Of a stretch of 64,000 bases of DNA, positions 17,058-26,316 are shown piece after piece. Made by a program: the position numbers and the translations under genes. The DNA is from Maricaulis sp965228215. Its GTDB lineage: Bacteria > Pseudomonadota > Alphaproteobacteria > Caulobacterales > Maricaulaceae. Positions within the stretch are counted from its first letter, which is position 1; every line of letters begins with the position of its first letter. The stretch lies in the NCBI GenBank assembly GCA_965228215.1, contig OZ245800.1, forward strand, positions 3,038,001 to 3,102,000, written 5' to 3'. The notes beneath the pieces were generated by a model. It worked only from the letters and a program-made list of their open reading frames with translations, was not told the origin of the DNA and searched no databases.

Positions 17058-18521
17058 TCAATTCTGTCCGGGGATCAGGAATTGCGGAGCCGGCCAGTCC
17101 AGCTGATCCGGCGCCGTTCCCGAGGCGAACCAGGTCCTCACGATGTCCTGCATCGCCGGGTCAGCCTCGTAGATATTGTGACCGCCATTGACCACGATCA
17201 TCTGGTGCGCGTTCGGCAGGTTCTGCATCGCTTCACGGGCGGCTTCCGGGAAGGTGCGGCCGTCCAGCGTACCGTTGATGAAGAGGATCTGCGTGTCCAG
17301 ACCGTCCTGATGGCGGAAATCGTCTCCGAGGTCGAATTCCGGCGCAATACCGACGAGATGCGGCATCGGGAAATTCAGCGCGTCATTGAGCAGGCTTATC
17401 TGACGCTGTGCCTCCACTTCGGCAAGACGGTCCGGGCTGATGCCCGACGCCAGGTCCATCGCCGTAGACATGGCCCGCATGCGCGGTTCTCCGCTGAACA
17501 GGAATTGCTGGATGATCTGGGCCGGCATGTCGTAATTGCCCATATCCATGCCCAGATAGAGCGCCGGCAATTGGCCGATCGGCTCCGGGTCGCGCGCCAT
17601 GGCTCCCGTCAGCCACTGGATCGCAAACGCGCCGATATTGAGCGTGACGGCCTCATCCGAACCGCGCGGCGTGAAGGTCACCGCGACCGGTTCCTCCTCC
17701 AGGCGTTCATGCACACGCCGCATCGTTCCGGCCAGGTCGGGATAGACCTGACTGGCGACCGGGTCGGCATCGATCAATTCCTGGATACGAGCGAAGAGCT
17801 GGTCGGATCGCGCCGGCAGTTTGACCGTGTCGTCCAGTCCCTCGAATCCGGCAAAGACCGCGCGTCCGGCATTGGCCTCGTAGGACTGCAGATATGCCAT
17901 GCCGAGATGCGTGCCATAGCTGATGGCCCAGAGATCGACCTGGTCGGCACCCAGTGCCTGGCGAAGCGCGTCGATATCATGGGCACTCTCTTGCGTGTTG
18001 TAGGCCGCGATATCGATGCCCTGTTCCCGCCACCAGGCCAGGCAGCGCGCGGTTTCCTCGCGATAATAGGCGACGAAATTCTCACGTGTGAGCGGCATGT
18101 CGGTCGCCGGCGGCGTGGTGTCGACGCAGTCCGGCAGGGAATTCGAGAGGCCGGTTCCACGCTGGTCGAAGGCGATCACATCCGCCTGTTCGCGCAGGGC
18201 CATGAAAATGTCCCAGCGTCGCGCCCGGGCTGTATTCGTGCCCGAACCGCCCGGCCCTCCGGCGAGATAGACGATCGGGTTCCCAGGATTGTCCGAGGTC
18301 GAGGGGAAGCGAACATAAGCCAGCTCGATCAGGCGGCTGTCCGGGTCAGCGCGGTTCTCACGTACGAGAAAACGACCGAGCTCGGCATCAACGGACCGAC
18401 CGTCGGAGGATTCGAAGACATGCGCTTCGGTGGTGACGTTGAGCGGTCTTTCGGCGTTCTGGGTCCAGGCCGGCGCACTCATCAGGGCGCCGAGCAGACA
18501 GATGGTGATGAGATGTTTCAT
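17058..18521 (-). CDS. Secreted alpha/beta-hydrolase, TAP-like/proline iminopeptidase family
   Basis: 487 residues. A cleavable signal (MKHLITICLLGALMSAPAWTQ) precedes an alpha/beta-hydrolase core: oxyanion motif AGGPGGSGT, DQRGTGLS, nucleophile elbow ISYGTHLG, catalytic Asp in NGTLDGRTFP and His in NGGHNIYE. A helical cap is inserted between the halves and a C-terminal TAP-like segment follows. Such enzymes remove N-terminal residues or short peptides in the periplasm. The start at 18521 follows GGAG at nine bases; an ATG at 18536 would put that GGAG inside the coding sequence. It is divergent from the sensor kinase at 18654. Confidence 0.9.
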   Translation of the reverse strand: MKHLITICLLGALMSAPAWTQNAERPLNVTTEAHVFESSDGRSVDAELGRFLVRENRADPDSRLIELAYVRFPSTSDNPGNPIVYLAGGPGGSGTNTARARRWDIFMALREQADVIAFDQRGTGLSNSLPDCVDTTPPATDMPLTRENFVAYYREETARCLAWWREQGIDIAAYNTQESAHDIDALRQALGADQVDLWAISYGTHLGMAYLQSYEANAGRAVFAGFEGLDDTVKLPARSDQLFARIQELIDADPVASQVYPDLAGTMRRVHERLEEEPVAVTFTPRGSDEAVTLNIGAFAIQWLTGAMARDPEPIGQLPALYLGMDMGNYDMPAQIIQQFLFSGEPRMRAMSTAMDLASGISPDRLAEVEAQRQISLLNDALNFPMPHLVGIAPEFDLGDDFRHQDGLDTQILFINGTLDGRTFPEAAREAMQNLPNAHQMIVVNGGHNIYEADPAMQDIVRTWFASGTAPDQLDWPAPQFLIPGQN

Positions 18522-18653
18522 GGGGGAAGGCTCCATAATGCTCAGCCTCAGCCTCGATCCACGCGGTCGTCCATTCCAGCGATTGCCGGTGAACGGTTGT
18601 CCGGGGGCGGCGACCGGAATCGCGGAATTTTCTCACTCGACTATGCTCGGGGC

Positions 18654-20366
18654 ATGCAGATCCTTCGATTCCTCCTGCTCCTTGCGCTCGCCAGCCTGAT
18701 TACAGTGATTGGTTCGGCCGCCTCGGAAGCACAGCCGATTTCCATGCGCGTAGCCTGGGAATACAGGCAATGCCCGGTAGAGATGCACGATGCCATGCTG
18801 CCCGGCTTCGACGACAGCGCGTGCGAGGAGGTCGTCCTGGAGGATATCGACCCGCAGGGCACCGAGATCTGGTTACGAACCACAATCAATCTCGACGATA
18901 TGCCGGATACCGGGCCGATGGCCGTCCTGATTTCGGCGATGGCATCCAGCGAGGTCTACTGGAACGGACAATTGCTCGGCAGCAATGGTACGCCGGGCCC
19001 GGATCGGACCAACGAGATTGCCGGCCGGATGGATGCAGAATTCTACCTGTCGCCCGACCTGATCAATCCCGGCGAGAATCTGCTCGCGATCCGGATGTCT
19101 TCCCATGATGGCTGGATCCACGCCCGCAGACCGGTCCATGTCGTCGGGATCGCGGGACATCGGACGGCCGCGGAATCCTTCCTGCGCTATTACCTGCCCA
19201 CGCTGATTGCCGCCGGCGCGCTGCTGGTGGCCATCGGCTATTTCGCTACCAGCTACGCCTATGACCGGCGCAGTACCGCCAATCTCCTTCTGAGCCTGCT
19301 GGCCGGGTTTGCCCTCGTTCAGGCTTGGGCGGAATCCTCCCGCGTTTTCTTTGACTACGCCTATCCGCTGCACGTGCCGCGACTGATCCTTGTGGGCATC
19401 ATGTCCTGGTGTATCGCTGTTACGCTGACCGCCCTCGTGACGGTGCGTTTCAAGCTGCTGCGTGCGCGATACTACATCGTTGCCACAGCAGGCCTGGGCC
19501 TGTTGATCGCGCCCTTCATGCCGGGGTTTGACGGCAAGTCGTTGATGGCCCTGCTGATAGGACTGGGCGTCTCCTCGATCGCCCTCGCCGGACCGGCCTG
19601 GCGCGGCGACTGGGCCGCCCGCATCACCGCCCTCGCTCTCCTGATCTTCATCGGCCTGGTCTTCTACCGCAGCGCCGGACTTCTGGACCGCGACCTCTTC
19701 TTGGCCATCACAGCACTGTGCGGCGTGCTCTTCGTCGACCAGATCCTCGCAATGCGCCGTGTCCGCAAGGCACGCGACGAGGCCGACCGGCGCTCGAGTC
19801 GGCTGGAGCTTGAACTGGTCCGTCGGGGGATCGCCCCGCACTTCCTGATGAACACGCTGAATTCACTGGCAGAATGGGTAGAATCGGATCCGGAGACCGG
19901 GGTGAAGATGATCCACGCGCTGGGCGAACAAATGCGAGACCTGGCCGGCATCAGTGATCGCGATCTCATTCCCTTGAGCCAGGAGCTGGGCCTGGTGCAG
20001 AGTTATCTGGCGGTGATGTCCTACCGGACCGACACGCCCTTTGCGCTGGAGGTGAGTGAACATCCTGCAGGCATCAACATCCCGCCGGGCGTGTTGCACA
20101 CGCTGGCGGAGAACGCCTTCAGCCATAACCGCTTTCCCGAGGGTGGCACTTTCACGCTTTCGGTAGAGACCGTCGGGACGGAGGTCCGTCTCGTATTCGA
20201 GACGCCGCCGGCCCGGTCACGCCGGCACAAACAGGGCAGCGGACAAGGCCATGCCTATGTGCGCGGCCGCCTCGCCAATGCGTTCGGCGAGCGCGCCGAT
20301 TTCCAGGCCTACGGCACGGACCAGGGCACATGGCGCAGCCTGATCGACCTGCCCGGGACGAGCTGA
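18654..20366 (+). CDS. LytS-type sensor histidine kinase with 7TM DISM-like input module
   Basis: 570 residues. A signal sequence (about 1-27) is followed by an extracytoplasmic beta-rich domain (about 30-170, with EVYWNGQLLGSNGTPG, a jelly-roll carbohydrate-binding look), then seven hydrophobic helices (about 180-363). The cytoplasmic His_kinase domain carries His396 in IAPHFLMNTLNSL. The ATP site has LAENAFSHN as N-box and GQGHAYVRGRLANAFGERA as the C-terminal glycine-rich motif. The layout resembles 7TMR-DISM receptors joined to a LytS-class kinase. The frame is open far upstream, but ATG 18654 gives the only sensible signal sequence. The stop overlaps the next ATG (TGATG), so kinase and regulator are coupled. 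Confidence 0.88.
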   Translation: MQILRFLLLLALASLITVIGSAASEAQPISMRVAWEYRQCPVEMHDAMLPGFDDSACEEVVLEDIDPQGTEIWLRTTINLDDMPDTGPMAVLISAMASSEVYWNGQLLGSNGTPGPDRTNEIAGRMDAEFYLSPDLINPGENLLAIRMSSHDGWIHARRPVHVVGIAGHRTAAESFLRYYLPTLIAAGALLVAIGYFATSYAYDRRSTANLLLSLLAGFALVQAWAESSRVFFDYAYPLHVPRLILVGIMSWCIAVTLTALVTVRFKLLRARYYIVATAGLGLLIAPFMPGFDGKSLMALLIGLGVSSIALAGPAWRGDWAARITALALLIFIGLVFYRSAGLLDRDLFLAITALCGVLFVDQILAMRRVRKARDEADRRSSRLELELVRRGIAPHFLMNTLNSLAEWVESDPETGVKMIHALGEQMRDLAGISDRDLIPLSQELGLVQSYLAVMSYRTDTPFALEVSEHPAGINIPPGVLHTLAENAFSHNRFPEGGTFTLSVETVGTEVRLVFETPPARSRRHKQGSGQGHAYVRGRLANAFGERADFQAYGTDQGTWRSLIDLPGTS

Positions 20367-21073
20367 TGCAGATCCTGATCATCGAAGACGAGACTGTCGC
20401 CGCCCGCAGGCTGGAACGCCTGAGCCGGGACGCGCTGGGTGATGCGCTCACGGGTCTTCATCACGCCTTTGATCTCGAGGATGCGCGCACTCTGCTCGAC
20501 GCCCAGCCTATCGATCTCATCCTGCTGGATCTGAACCTTGCGGGCGATGATGGTTTCGACCTGTTCCAGACCGATATCGGCCTGGCCCGTGTCATTGTCG
20601 TGTCGGCCTTCCCGGACCGGGCCATCGAGGCCTTCGGGCATGCCGTGCTGGATTTCGTCCCCAAACCCGTCGAGCCGGACCGTCTCGCCCGGGCCCTCGA
20701 CCGCGCCCTCGATAATCGCGAGGACGGACGCGGCCAGAAACGGCTGATCGTTCGCAATCCGGGTCGAGCCGATTTCGTCGATCCGGCCCATATCATCCGG
20801 ATAGCGGGCGCGGATGATTATTGCGAGATCCTGCTGGCAAACGCACGCACTCTGCTGCACGACGAAACGCTGGCCGAGCTCGAGCGCAAACTGCCTGCCG
20901 GTTTCATGCGCGTGCACCGCTCCTACCTGGCCAATCTCGACTATGCGGTGTCGCTGGAGCAGGACGGCAGCGGCTATCGCCTGCACCAGGCTGACGGGAT
21001 CGACACGCCGGTCAGCCGGCGCCGGGCGCGGGATGTCCGCACCGCCCTCACCGAGCGTTTCGGCTCGGGCTGA
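20366..21073 (+). CDS. LytTR-family response regulator
   Basis: 235 residues. The receiver domain (about 1-120) has the acidic pair in IIEDE, phosphoacceptor Asp55 in LILLDLNLAG, a conserved Ser in IVVSAFPDRA and the Lys of FVPKPVEPD. A LytTR DNA-binding domain follows (about 135-235: HIIRIAGADDYCEIL, LPAGFMRVHRSYLANL, VSRRRARDVRTAL). It is the partner of the upstream LytS-type kinase. LytTR regulators usually control secreted, cell-envelope or polysaccharide functions; the targets are unknown here. Confidence 0.93.
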   Translation: MQILIIEDETVAARRLERLSRDALGDALTGLHHAFDLEDARTLLDAQPIDLILLDLNLAGDDGFDLFQTDIGLARVIVVSAFPDRAIEAFGHAVLDFVPKPVEPDRLARALDRALDNREDGRGQKRLIVRNPGRADFVDPAHIIRIAGADDYCEILLANARTLLHDETLAELERKLPAGFMRVHRSYLANLDYAVSLEQDGSGYRLHQADGIDTPVSRRRARDVRTALTERFGSG

Positions 21074-21079
21074 ACGCAA

Positions 21080-21102
21080 ACGGGGCGCCCAAGGCGCCCC
21101 GT
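21080..21102. terminator. Strong hairpin between convergent genes, no T run
   Basis: A 10-bp stem ACGGGGCGCC/GGCGCCCCGT with a 3-base loop lies between the convergent LytTR gene and the amidohydrolase gene. It probably halts transcription on both strands, but the lack of a U tract makes it a weaker call. Confidence 0.5.
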
Positions 21103-21122
21103 CAATCCGTATCCGGTAGCGG

Positions 21123-24100
21123 CTACTCCCAGTAATAGGGCTCGCGGGCCTCATCACCGGTAATCACTTCATTCATCGTGACCGGGTCATACATCCGGCC
21201 GTTGAGCATCACATAGGCGATCTCGTCGGTCTCGTAGATGTTCTCGAGCGGATTGGCACGCAGCACGACCAGGTCCGCCAGCTTGCCCTCTTCCAGCGTC
21301 CCGATGTCATCGATGAAGCCGAGATGGCGGGCCGGAGCAACCGTGGCCGTGGTGAGCACTTCCAGTGGCGTCATGCCGCCGCGGGCGAAGGACCACATCT
21401 CCCAGTGCGCCGCCAGGCCCTGTTGCTGGCCGTGCGCGCCGATCGAGACGTGGATGCCGCGCTGCGCGAGCAGGCGGCCGGAGGCCGCCGAGTTCGCGTC
21501 GGCGAAATTGCTCTCCGGAGCCGTCGTGCGGCGCACCGTGGCCGGCAGGAGGATGTGCGCAGGCACATGCTCCGACAGGATCGGATGCTCCCAGACATTC
21601 ATTGCCTGACGCCAGAACGGATCACCGGCCAGACCGCCATAGGTGACGGTCAGGGTCGGCGTCAGCGCCACGCTGGTCTGTTCCCAGAAGGACAACACGT
21701 CCTCATAGAGGGTCGAGACCGGGATGTTGTGCTCCATCGACGTATTGCCGTCGGCAATCATCGACATGTCCATGTGGAAGTTGGAACCACCTTCGGACGC
21801 GGTGATCAGATTGGCTTCCATAGCCGCATAGGTGACCTGCTGGCGCTGTTCGCGCCGCGGCTGGTTGTAGTTCTTGATGCCGTGGGCACCTTGCGCCTGC
21901 AGGCGGAAGACGTGTTCACGGGCATCATCCTCACCATCGATCGCAGCGTGGAAACCCGGGGCCCGGGCGCCATAGACAATCTCGCCGGTGGAATAGGTCC
22001 GCGGCTGGAGCTGGATGCCCGCCCGCTGGTATTCCGCGGCCGGGAAAATGGAATTCGCCGAGCTGGACGGGTCGAAAATCGTCGTCACACCGAAGGCGAG
22101 ATGGGCGATGGTCGACCAGTTCTGCTGCGGAATGATGCCGTCGGAAGCCTGCGGACCATGCGCGTGGGCGTCGATGAAGCCCGGCGTGATCGTGTGACCA
22201 CTGACATCGGCCACGGTTGCACCCTCCGGGATCGTGACATCGCCATTGGCACCGACCGAAACGATGCGATTGCCGTCGATGACGATGACACCATCCTCGA
22301 TCACACCACCCTCAGCATCCGCCATCGTGATCAGGCGGGCACCCACGAGGGCGACAACACCTTCAGGGCGGTCGGTGTCCACCGTCATGGCAAGCGAAAT
22401 GCCCTCGCCCGGCTGCGGCGGGGTGTAGGCCTCCGCGTCGTCACCGCCCGGATTGGGGCGGACCTGGGCGATCGTTGCCGAGAAGAGCTCGGCGCCCATC
22501 GTCCAGTTGATGCGGTTTCCGTCCTCGGACCAGTGAATGTCCGTACCGCCATTTCCGGACAGTTCGACCACCGGCAGCGCGCCCGAATTGCTGGACACGG
22601 CAATATTCTGCGGGCCGACCGGCATCGGCATCATCCAGGCGTCGTAGTTTTCCCGGAAAGCAAGATGACGCTCATCAGGCGAGACGTGGAATTCGCCAGT
22701 CATGCCGCCGCTGGCGTGCACGCGCTCGTCGAAACCCTCCAGATTGACCGAATAGAGTTCCAGTGCCGGATTGCGGCGCGTCAAGAAGATCCGGTCATTG
22801 GCCGCACCGAAATGCGGGTTGGACCCGCTGCCGGCGATTTCGCGCATCTCGCCGCCATTCGACGAGACGAGGAAGATACCCGTGGTTTCGGACCATTCAT
22901 CCGAGGTCAGGAAACCGCCACCATCCTTCTCGAAGACGACCAGGTCACCGTCCGGCGAGAAGCGCGGGCGGCGATAGATGCCCGGCTCGCGCGTCAGCGT
23001 GCGCTCGCCGCGGCCATTGGCACCAACCGTGCGCACCGAGCCTAGATCCTGGTCATCCCAGGTCGTGAAGACGATCCGGCGGCCATCGCGGCTCCAGGAG
23101 GCGAACATCTCGCGGCGATCGCTGTCATCGCGGGTCAGCCGGCGCGGCTCACCGCCATCGGTCGCCATGATGTAGAGACGTCCGAGGCTTTCGAACACGA
23201 CCTGGCTGCCGTCCGGCGAGACGGAGGTGAAACGCGGCATGCGCGTCTCGAACGTATCCGGCGCAACCGGAACGTCTGGGCGGACCACATCGATGATCTC
23301 GCGCGTATCATTCACCTCGAAGGGAATATTGGCGACGTCGCCGGTATTGATGTTCACGCGGTGAATGCCGCCGCCGGCCCAGAACAGGATCGACTCGCTG
23401 TCGGGCGTCCAGTCCATGTTCGGATACATGCCGACGACGCCCCAGGTCTCCTGGTTGTCGCGGTCGAGATTGGCATAGACCTGCCGGATCTCGCCGGAAC
23501 GCAGATCCTTGATGTAGAGGCCGGACTGCATCTGGTCGCGACGCACGAAAGCCAGGTAGCGGCCATCGGGCGACGGTGCGGCCCGCACGGCACCACCTGC
23601 ACCGTCCACGGCCGTGTCGACCTCGCCCGTCGCCATGTCATAGCGGCGGATATTGAACAGGTCGCCATTGGAGTCATCGGCATAGGTGAAGGTATTGCCC
23701 GGGCTCACGGCGAGCGTGAAATAGATGTACTGGCCATCCGGCGAGAAGATCGGCTCGCCCTGCTCCTTCTGGAAGCTTGCGCTGGGACGCTCGACCAGGG
23801 CCGAACCGGACCCGCCAAGCACGTGATACATCCAGATCTCGCCCGTACCGGCCGAACGCGAGGTCGTGAAATGCTTCCGCGCGACGATATAGCGGCCGTC
23901 CGGTGACCAGGTCGGATTGTTCAGCAGGCGGAAATTCTCCTGCGTGACCTGGCGGGCATTCTCGCCGTCGACATCCATCACCCAGATATTGTCGCCGCCC
24001 CCGCGATCCGAGGTGAAGGCAATCTGGCTGCCGTCCGGCGAAAAGCGCGGCTGGATTTCCCAGGGCAGTCCGGACGCGATATTCGTCGCCACACCGCCGG

Positions 24101-24365
24101 TGATCGGCATGGTGTAGATGTCACCGAGCAGGTCAAACGCGATGGTCTGGCCGTCAGGGCTGACGTCCAGGCTCATCCAGGTGCCTTCGGTGACATTCAG
24201 CGGGATCTCCCGCGTCTCCATCGGGGGATTGGCAACATCCCAGCCCTCGGGCGCGGCCTCTTCCTCTGCAGCATCCTCGGCCGCAGCCTCAGCCTCCTGC
24301 AGGGCCCAGGCGGGCGCAGACGCAAGAATAGTCGACGCCGTCAGCGCCGCCAGAAATCTAGACAT
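21123..24365 (-). CDS. Secreted beta-propeller (PD40/TolB-like) plus amidohydrolase fusion protein
   Basis: 1080 residues. The signal peptide ends in PAWALQ and is followed by an Ala/Glu-rich linker. A TolB-type propeller (about 50-640) has repeated SPDG blades (SPDGQTIAFD, SPDGSQIAFTSDRGG, SPDGRYIVA, SPDGDLVVFEKDGGG). A metal-dependent amidohydrolase follows (about 680-1070) with the metal HxH in GFIDAHAHG, later His residues in MSMEHNIP and SIGAHGQQQG, and the C-terminal GKLADLVVLRANPLENI motif. Related proteins are predicted periplasmic peptidases or amidases, and prolidase-like activity is possible. The fusion is intact and full length. It is a single-gene unit, downstream of sulP on the same strand. 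Confidence 0.88.
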   Translation of the reverse strand: MSRFLAALTASTILASAPAWALQEAEAAAEDAAEEEAAPEGWDVANPPMETREIPLNVTEGTWMSLDVSPDGQTIAFDLLGDIYTMPITGGVATNIASGLPWEIQPRFSPDGSQIAFTSDRGGGDNIWVMDVDGENARQVTQENFRLLNNPTWSPDGRYIVARKHFTTSRSAGTGEIWMYHVLGGSGSALVERPSASFQKEQGEPIFSPDGQYIYFTLAVSPGNTFTYADDSNGDLFNIRRYDMATGEVDTAVDGAGGAVRAAPSPDGRYLAFVRRDQMQSGLYIKDLRSGEIRQVYANLDRDNQETWGVVGMYPNMDWTPDSESILFWAGGGIHRVNINTGDVANIPFEVNDTREIIDVVRPDVPVAPDTFETRMPRFTSVSPDGSQVVFESLGRLYIMATDGGEPRRLTRDDSDRREMFASWSRDGRRIVFTTWDDQDLGSVRTVGANGRGERTLTREPGIYRRPRFSPDGDLVVFEKDGGGFLTSDEWSETTGIFLVSSNGGEMREIAGSGSNPHFGAANDRIFLTRRNPALELYSVNLEGFDERVHASGGMTGEFHVSPDERHLAFRENYDAWMMPMPVGPQNIAVSSNSGALPVVELSGNGGTDIHWSEDGNRINWTMGAELFSATIAQVRPNPGGDDAEAYTPPQPGEGISLAMTVDTDRPEGVVALVGARLITMADAEGGVIEDGVIVIDGNRIVSVGANGDVTIPEGATVADVSGHTITPGFIDAHAHGPQASDGIIPQQNWSTIAHLAFGVTTIFDPSSSANSIFPAAEYQRAGIQLQPRTYSTGEIVYGARAPGFHAAIDGEDDAREHVFRLQAQGAHGIKNYNQPRREQRQQVTYAAMEANLITASEGGSNFHMDMSMIADGNTSMEHNIPVSTLYEDVLSFWEQTSVALTPTLTVTYGGLAGDPFWRQAMNVWEHPILSEHVPAHILLPATVRRTTAPESNFADANSAASGRLLAQRGIHVSIGAHGQQQGLAAHWEMWSFARGGMTPLEVLTTATVAPARHLGFIDDIGTLEEGKLADLVVLRANPLENIYETDEIAYVMLNGRMYDPVTMNEVITGDEAREPYYWE

Positions 24366-24473
24366 GGTAATCCCCTCACGAGTCAGTTCGCAGGGAGATT
24401 AGGGCGATCAGGCGAGGCCGACAAACTCACCCTTCTGTGAATTCCCTGTCGGCCCGGTAATCGGGTCGCGGAG

Positions 24474-26117
24474 CTAGTGGCCGCTACCCATCCGGCCCAG
24501 GCGCACGCGGTAGTCCACGGCGAGCCCGTATTGCGGGTCGTCATCGGAATCGACCATCAGCTGACCGGCCTTCGAGAGCAGGCGGTGACAATCGCGGCTC
24601 AGATGACGCAATTCGACCTGTTTGCCCGCGGCTTCATACTTGGCAGCGATATCCTCGATGGCCTGCAGGGCCGATTGGTCGACCACGCGCGATTCCTCGA
24701 AATCAATCACGACACGATCCGGATCCTCCTCCACCGCGAAGAGTTCCATGAAACTGGTGGCCGAACCGAAAAAGAGCGGTCCGTCGATCTTGTAGACCTT
24801 GGACCCGTCCTCCTGCTCGCTTTCGCGGGCATGGATGTGGGCTGCGGCCTTCCAGGCATAGACGAGCGCGGACACGATCACGCCGACAATCACGGCGATC
24901 GCCAGATCATGCATCACCGTCACGACGGTCACGAGGATGATCACGAACGCGTCCGAGCGCGGGATGCGGCGCATGATGCGCAGGCTCTGCCAGGCGAAGG
25001 TGCCGATTACGACCATGAACATCACGCCGACCAGGGCCGCCAGCGGGATCTGCTCGATCAAGCCGGATCCGACGAGGATGAAAGCCAGCAGGAACAGCGA
25101 CGCGGCGATGCCCGACAGGCGCAGACGGCCGCCGGATTTCACATTGATCATGGACTGGCCGATCATCGCGCAACCGCCCATGCCGCCGAAGAAGCCGGTG
25201 ACCAGATTGGCGGCGCCCTGGGCGACACATTCCTGGGAGGCACCGCCCCGGCGCCCCGTGATTTCGCCGACGAGATTGAGCGTCAGCAGGCTTTCGATGA
25301 GACCGATCGCCGACAGGATCAGCGCATAGGGCAGGATGATCCAGAGCGTTTCGAGAGTGAGCGGGACAAGCGCATCGCCATAGGCGCCGATGCCCTCGCC
25401 GAACGGAATATGGAATTGCGGCAGCCCGCCCTCGATCGAGGCGAGATCACCCACGCGCGGCACCGGCAGATCAAAGACCACGACGAGCAGCGCCACGATG
25501 CCGATACCGGCCAGAGGCGCCGGAATGGCCTTGGTCAGCCTGGGCATGAAGTGGATGATCGCCATCGTGAGCGCGACAAGGCCCAGCGTCAGCGCGAGCG
25601 GCATGCCGGTCATCCAGACGTGTTCGCCGGCGTCGTTGACCGTCTTGAACTGTTCCAGCTGGGCCAGGCCGATCACGATGGCCAGGCCATTGACGAAGCC
25701 CAGCATCACCGGGTGCGGCACCATGCGAATGAATTTGCCGAGCCGCAGCACGCCCGCCGCAATCTGGAGCAGACCCATCAGGATGACGGTCGCAAAGAGA
25801 TATTCGATGCCGTGTTCCTGCACGAGGTGCACCATCACGACTGCCAGGGCGCCGGTGGCACCAGAAATCATGCCGCGGCGGCCGCCGAACACGGCGGTAA
25901 TCAGGCCGACGATGAAGGCGGCGTAGAGCCCGACCAGGGGCGGAACTTCCGCCACGAAGGCAAAGGCCACGGCCTCGGGCACCAGGGCCAGGGCCACGGT
26001 CAGACCCGCCAGGACCTCGATCCGGATCCGGTTCAGAGTCAGCGGCGGCAATTCCCCGCGATGGCGGACAGACGCGGCAAGGCGCTCGGTAAAGGCGGCA
26101 AGCGTGGGTCGGATCAT
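24474..26117 (-). CDS. SulP-family anion transporter with STAS domain
   Basis: 547 residues. A short cytoplasmic N-terminus leads into the SLC26/SulP signature (AGLTVALALVPEAVAFAFVAEV, then PPLVGLYAAFIVGLITAVFGGRRGMISGATGA), about 12-14 helices, and a C-terminal STAS domain (about 440-535, with KVYKIDGPLFFGSA and VVIDFEESRVVDQSALQAI). The family moves sulfate, bicarbonate or other anions across the inner membrane, often with Na+. A marine setting and the fit with BicA-type proteins make bicarbonate or sulfate equally plausible, and the sequence does not choose. The STAS Asp-Gln-Ser segment replaces the phosphorylatable Asp-Ser-Ser of anti-sigma antagonists. Confidence 0.92.
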   Translation of the reverse strand: MIRPTLAAFTERLAASVRHRGELPPLTLNRIRIEVLAGLTVALALVPEAVAFAFVAEVPPLVGLYAAFIVGLITAVFGGRRGMISGATGALAVVMVHLVQEHGIEYLFATVILMGLLQIAAGVLRLGKFIRMVPHPVMLGFVNGLAIVIGLAQLEQFKTVNDAGEHVWMTGMPLALTLGLVALTMAIIHFMPRLTKAIPAPLAGIGIVALLVVVFDLPVPRVGDLASIEGGLPQFHIPFGEGIGAYGDALVPLTLETLWIILPYALILSAIGLIESLLTLNLVGEITGRRGGASQECVAQGAANLVTGFFGGMGGCAMIGQSMINVKSGGRLRLSGIAASLFLLAFILVGSGLIEQIPLAALVGVMFMVVIGTFAWQSLRIMRRIPRSDAFVIILVTVVTVMHDLAIAVIVGVIVSALVYAWKAAAHIHARESEQEDGSKVYKIDGPLFFGSATSFMELFAVEEDPDRVVIDFEESRVVDQSALQAIEDIAAKYEAAGKQVELRHLSRDCHRLLSKAGQLMVDSDDDPQYGLAVDYRVRLGRMGSGH

Positions 26118-26316
26118 CGGGTCGGCCTCAGTGCAAATGCGGGTTTTCGGTCGAGCGGCTTCCTAGGCAGATTGCCCGCGTCTGGCTAGGGGGAAAGGCG
26201 CACATCGGACAGCCGATAATGCATGGCTGGCAATTGCTTATCCCGAAATGCCGAGATTTTCCCACTCTCGATTGTGACTTGGTCTAACATGACCCGCAGG
26301 CAGAGGGGGAATTGCC

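Noticed and set aside
16944..18653. Open frame continuing upstream of the sensor kinase
   Set aside because: It runs antisense through the TAP-like peptidase; the true kinase start is ATG 18654, where a signal sequence begins.
24477..26189. 570-codon His/Asp-rich open frame on the plus strand
   Set aside because: Exact shadow of the sulP gene; the His/Asp richness comes from reading membrane-helix codons in reverse.
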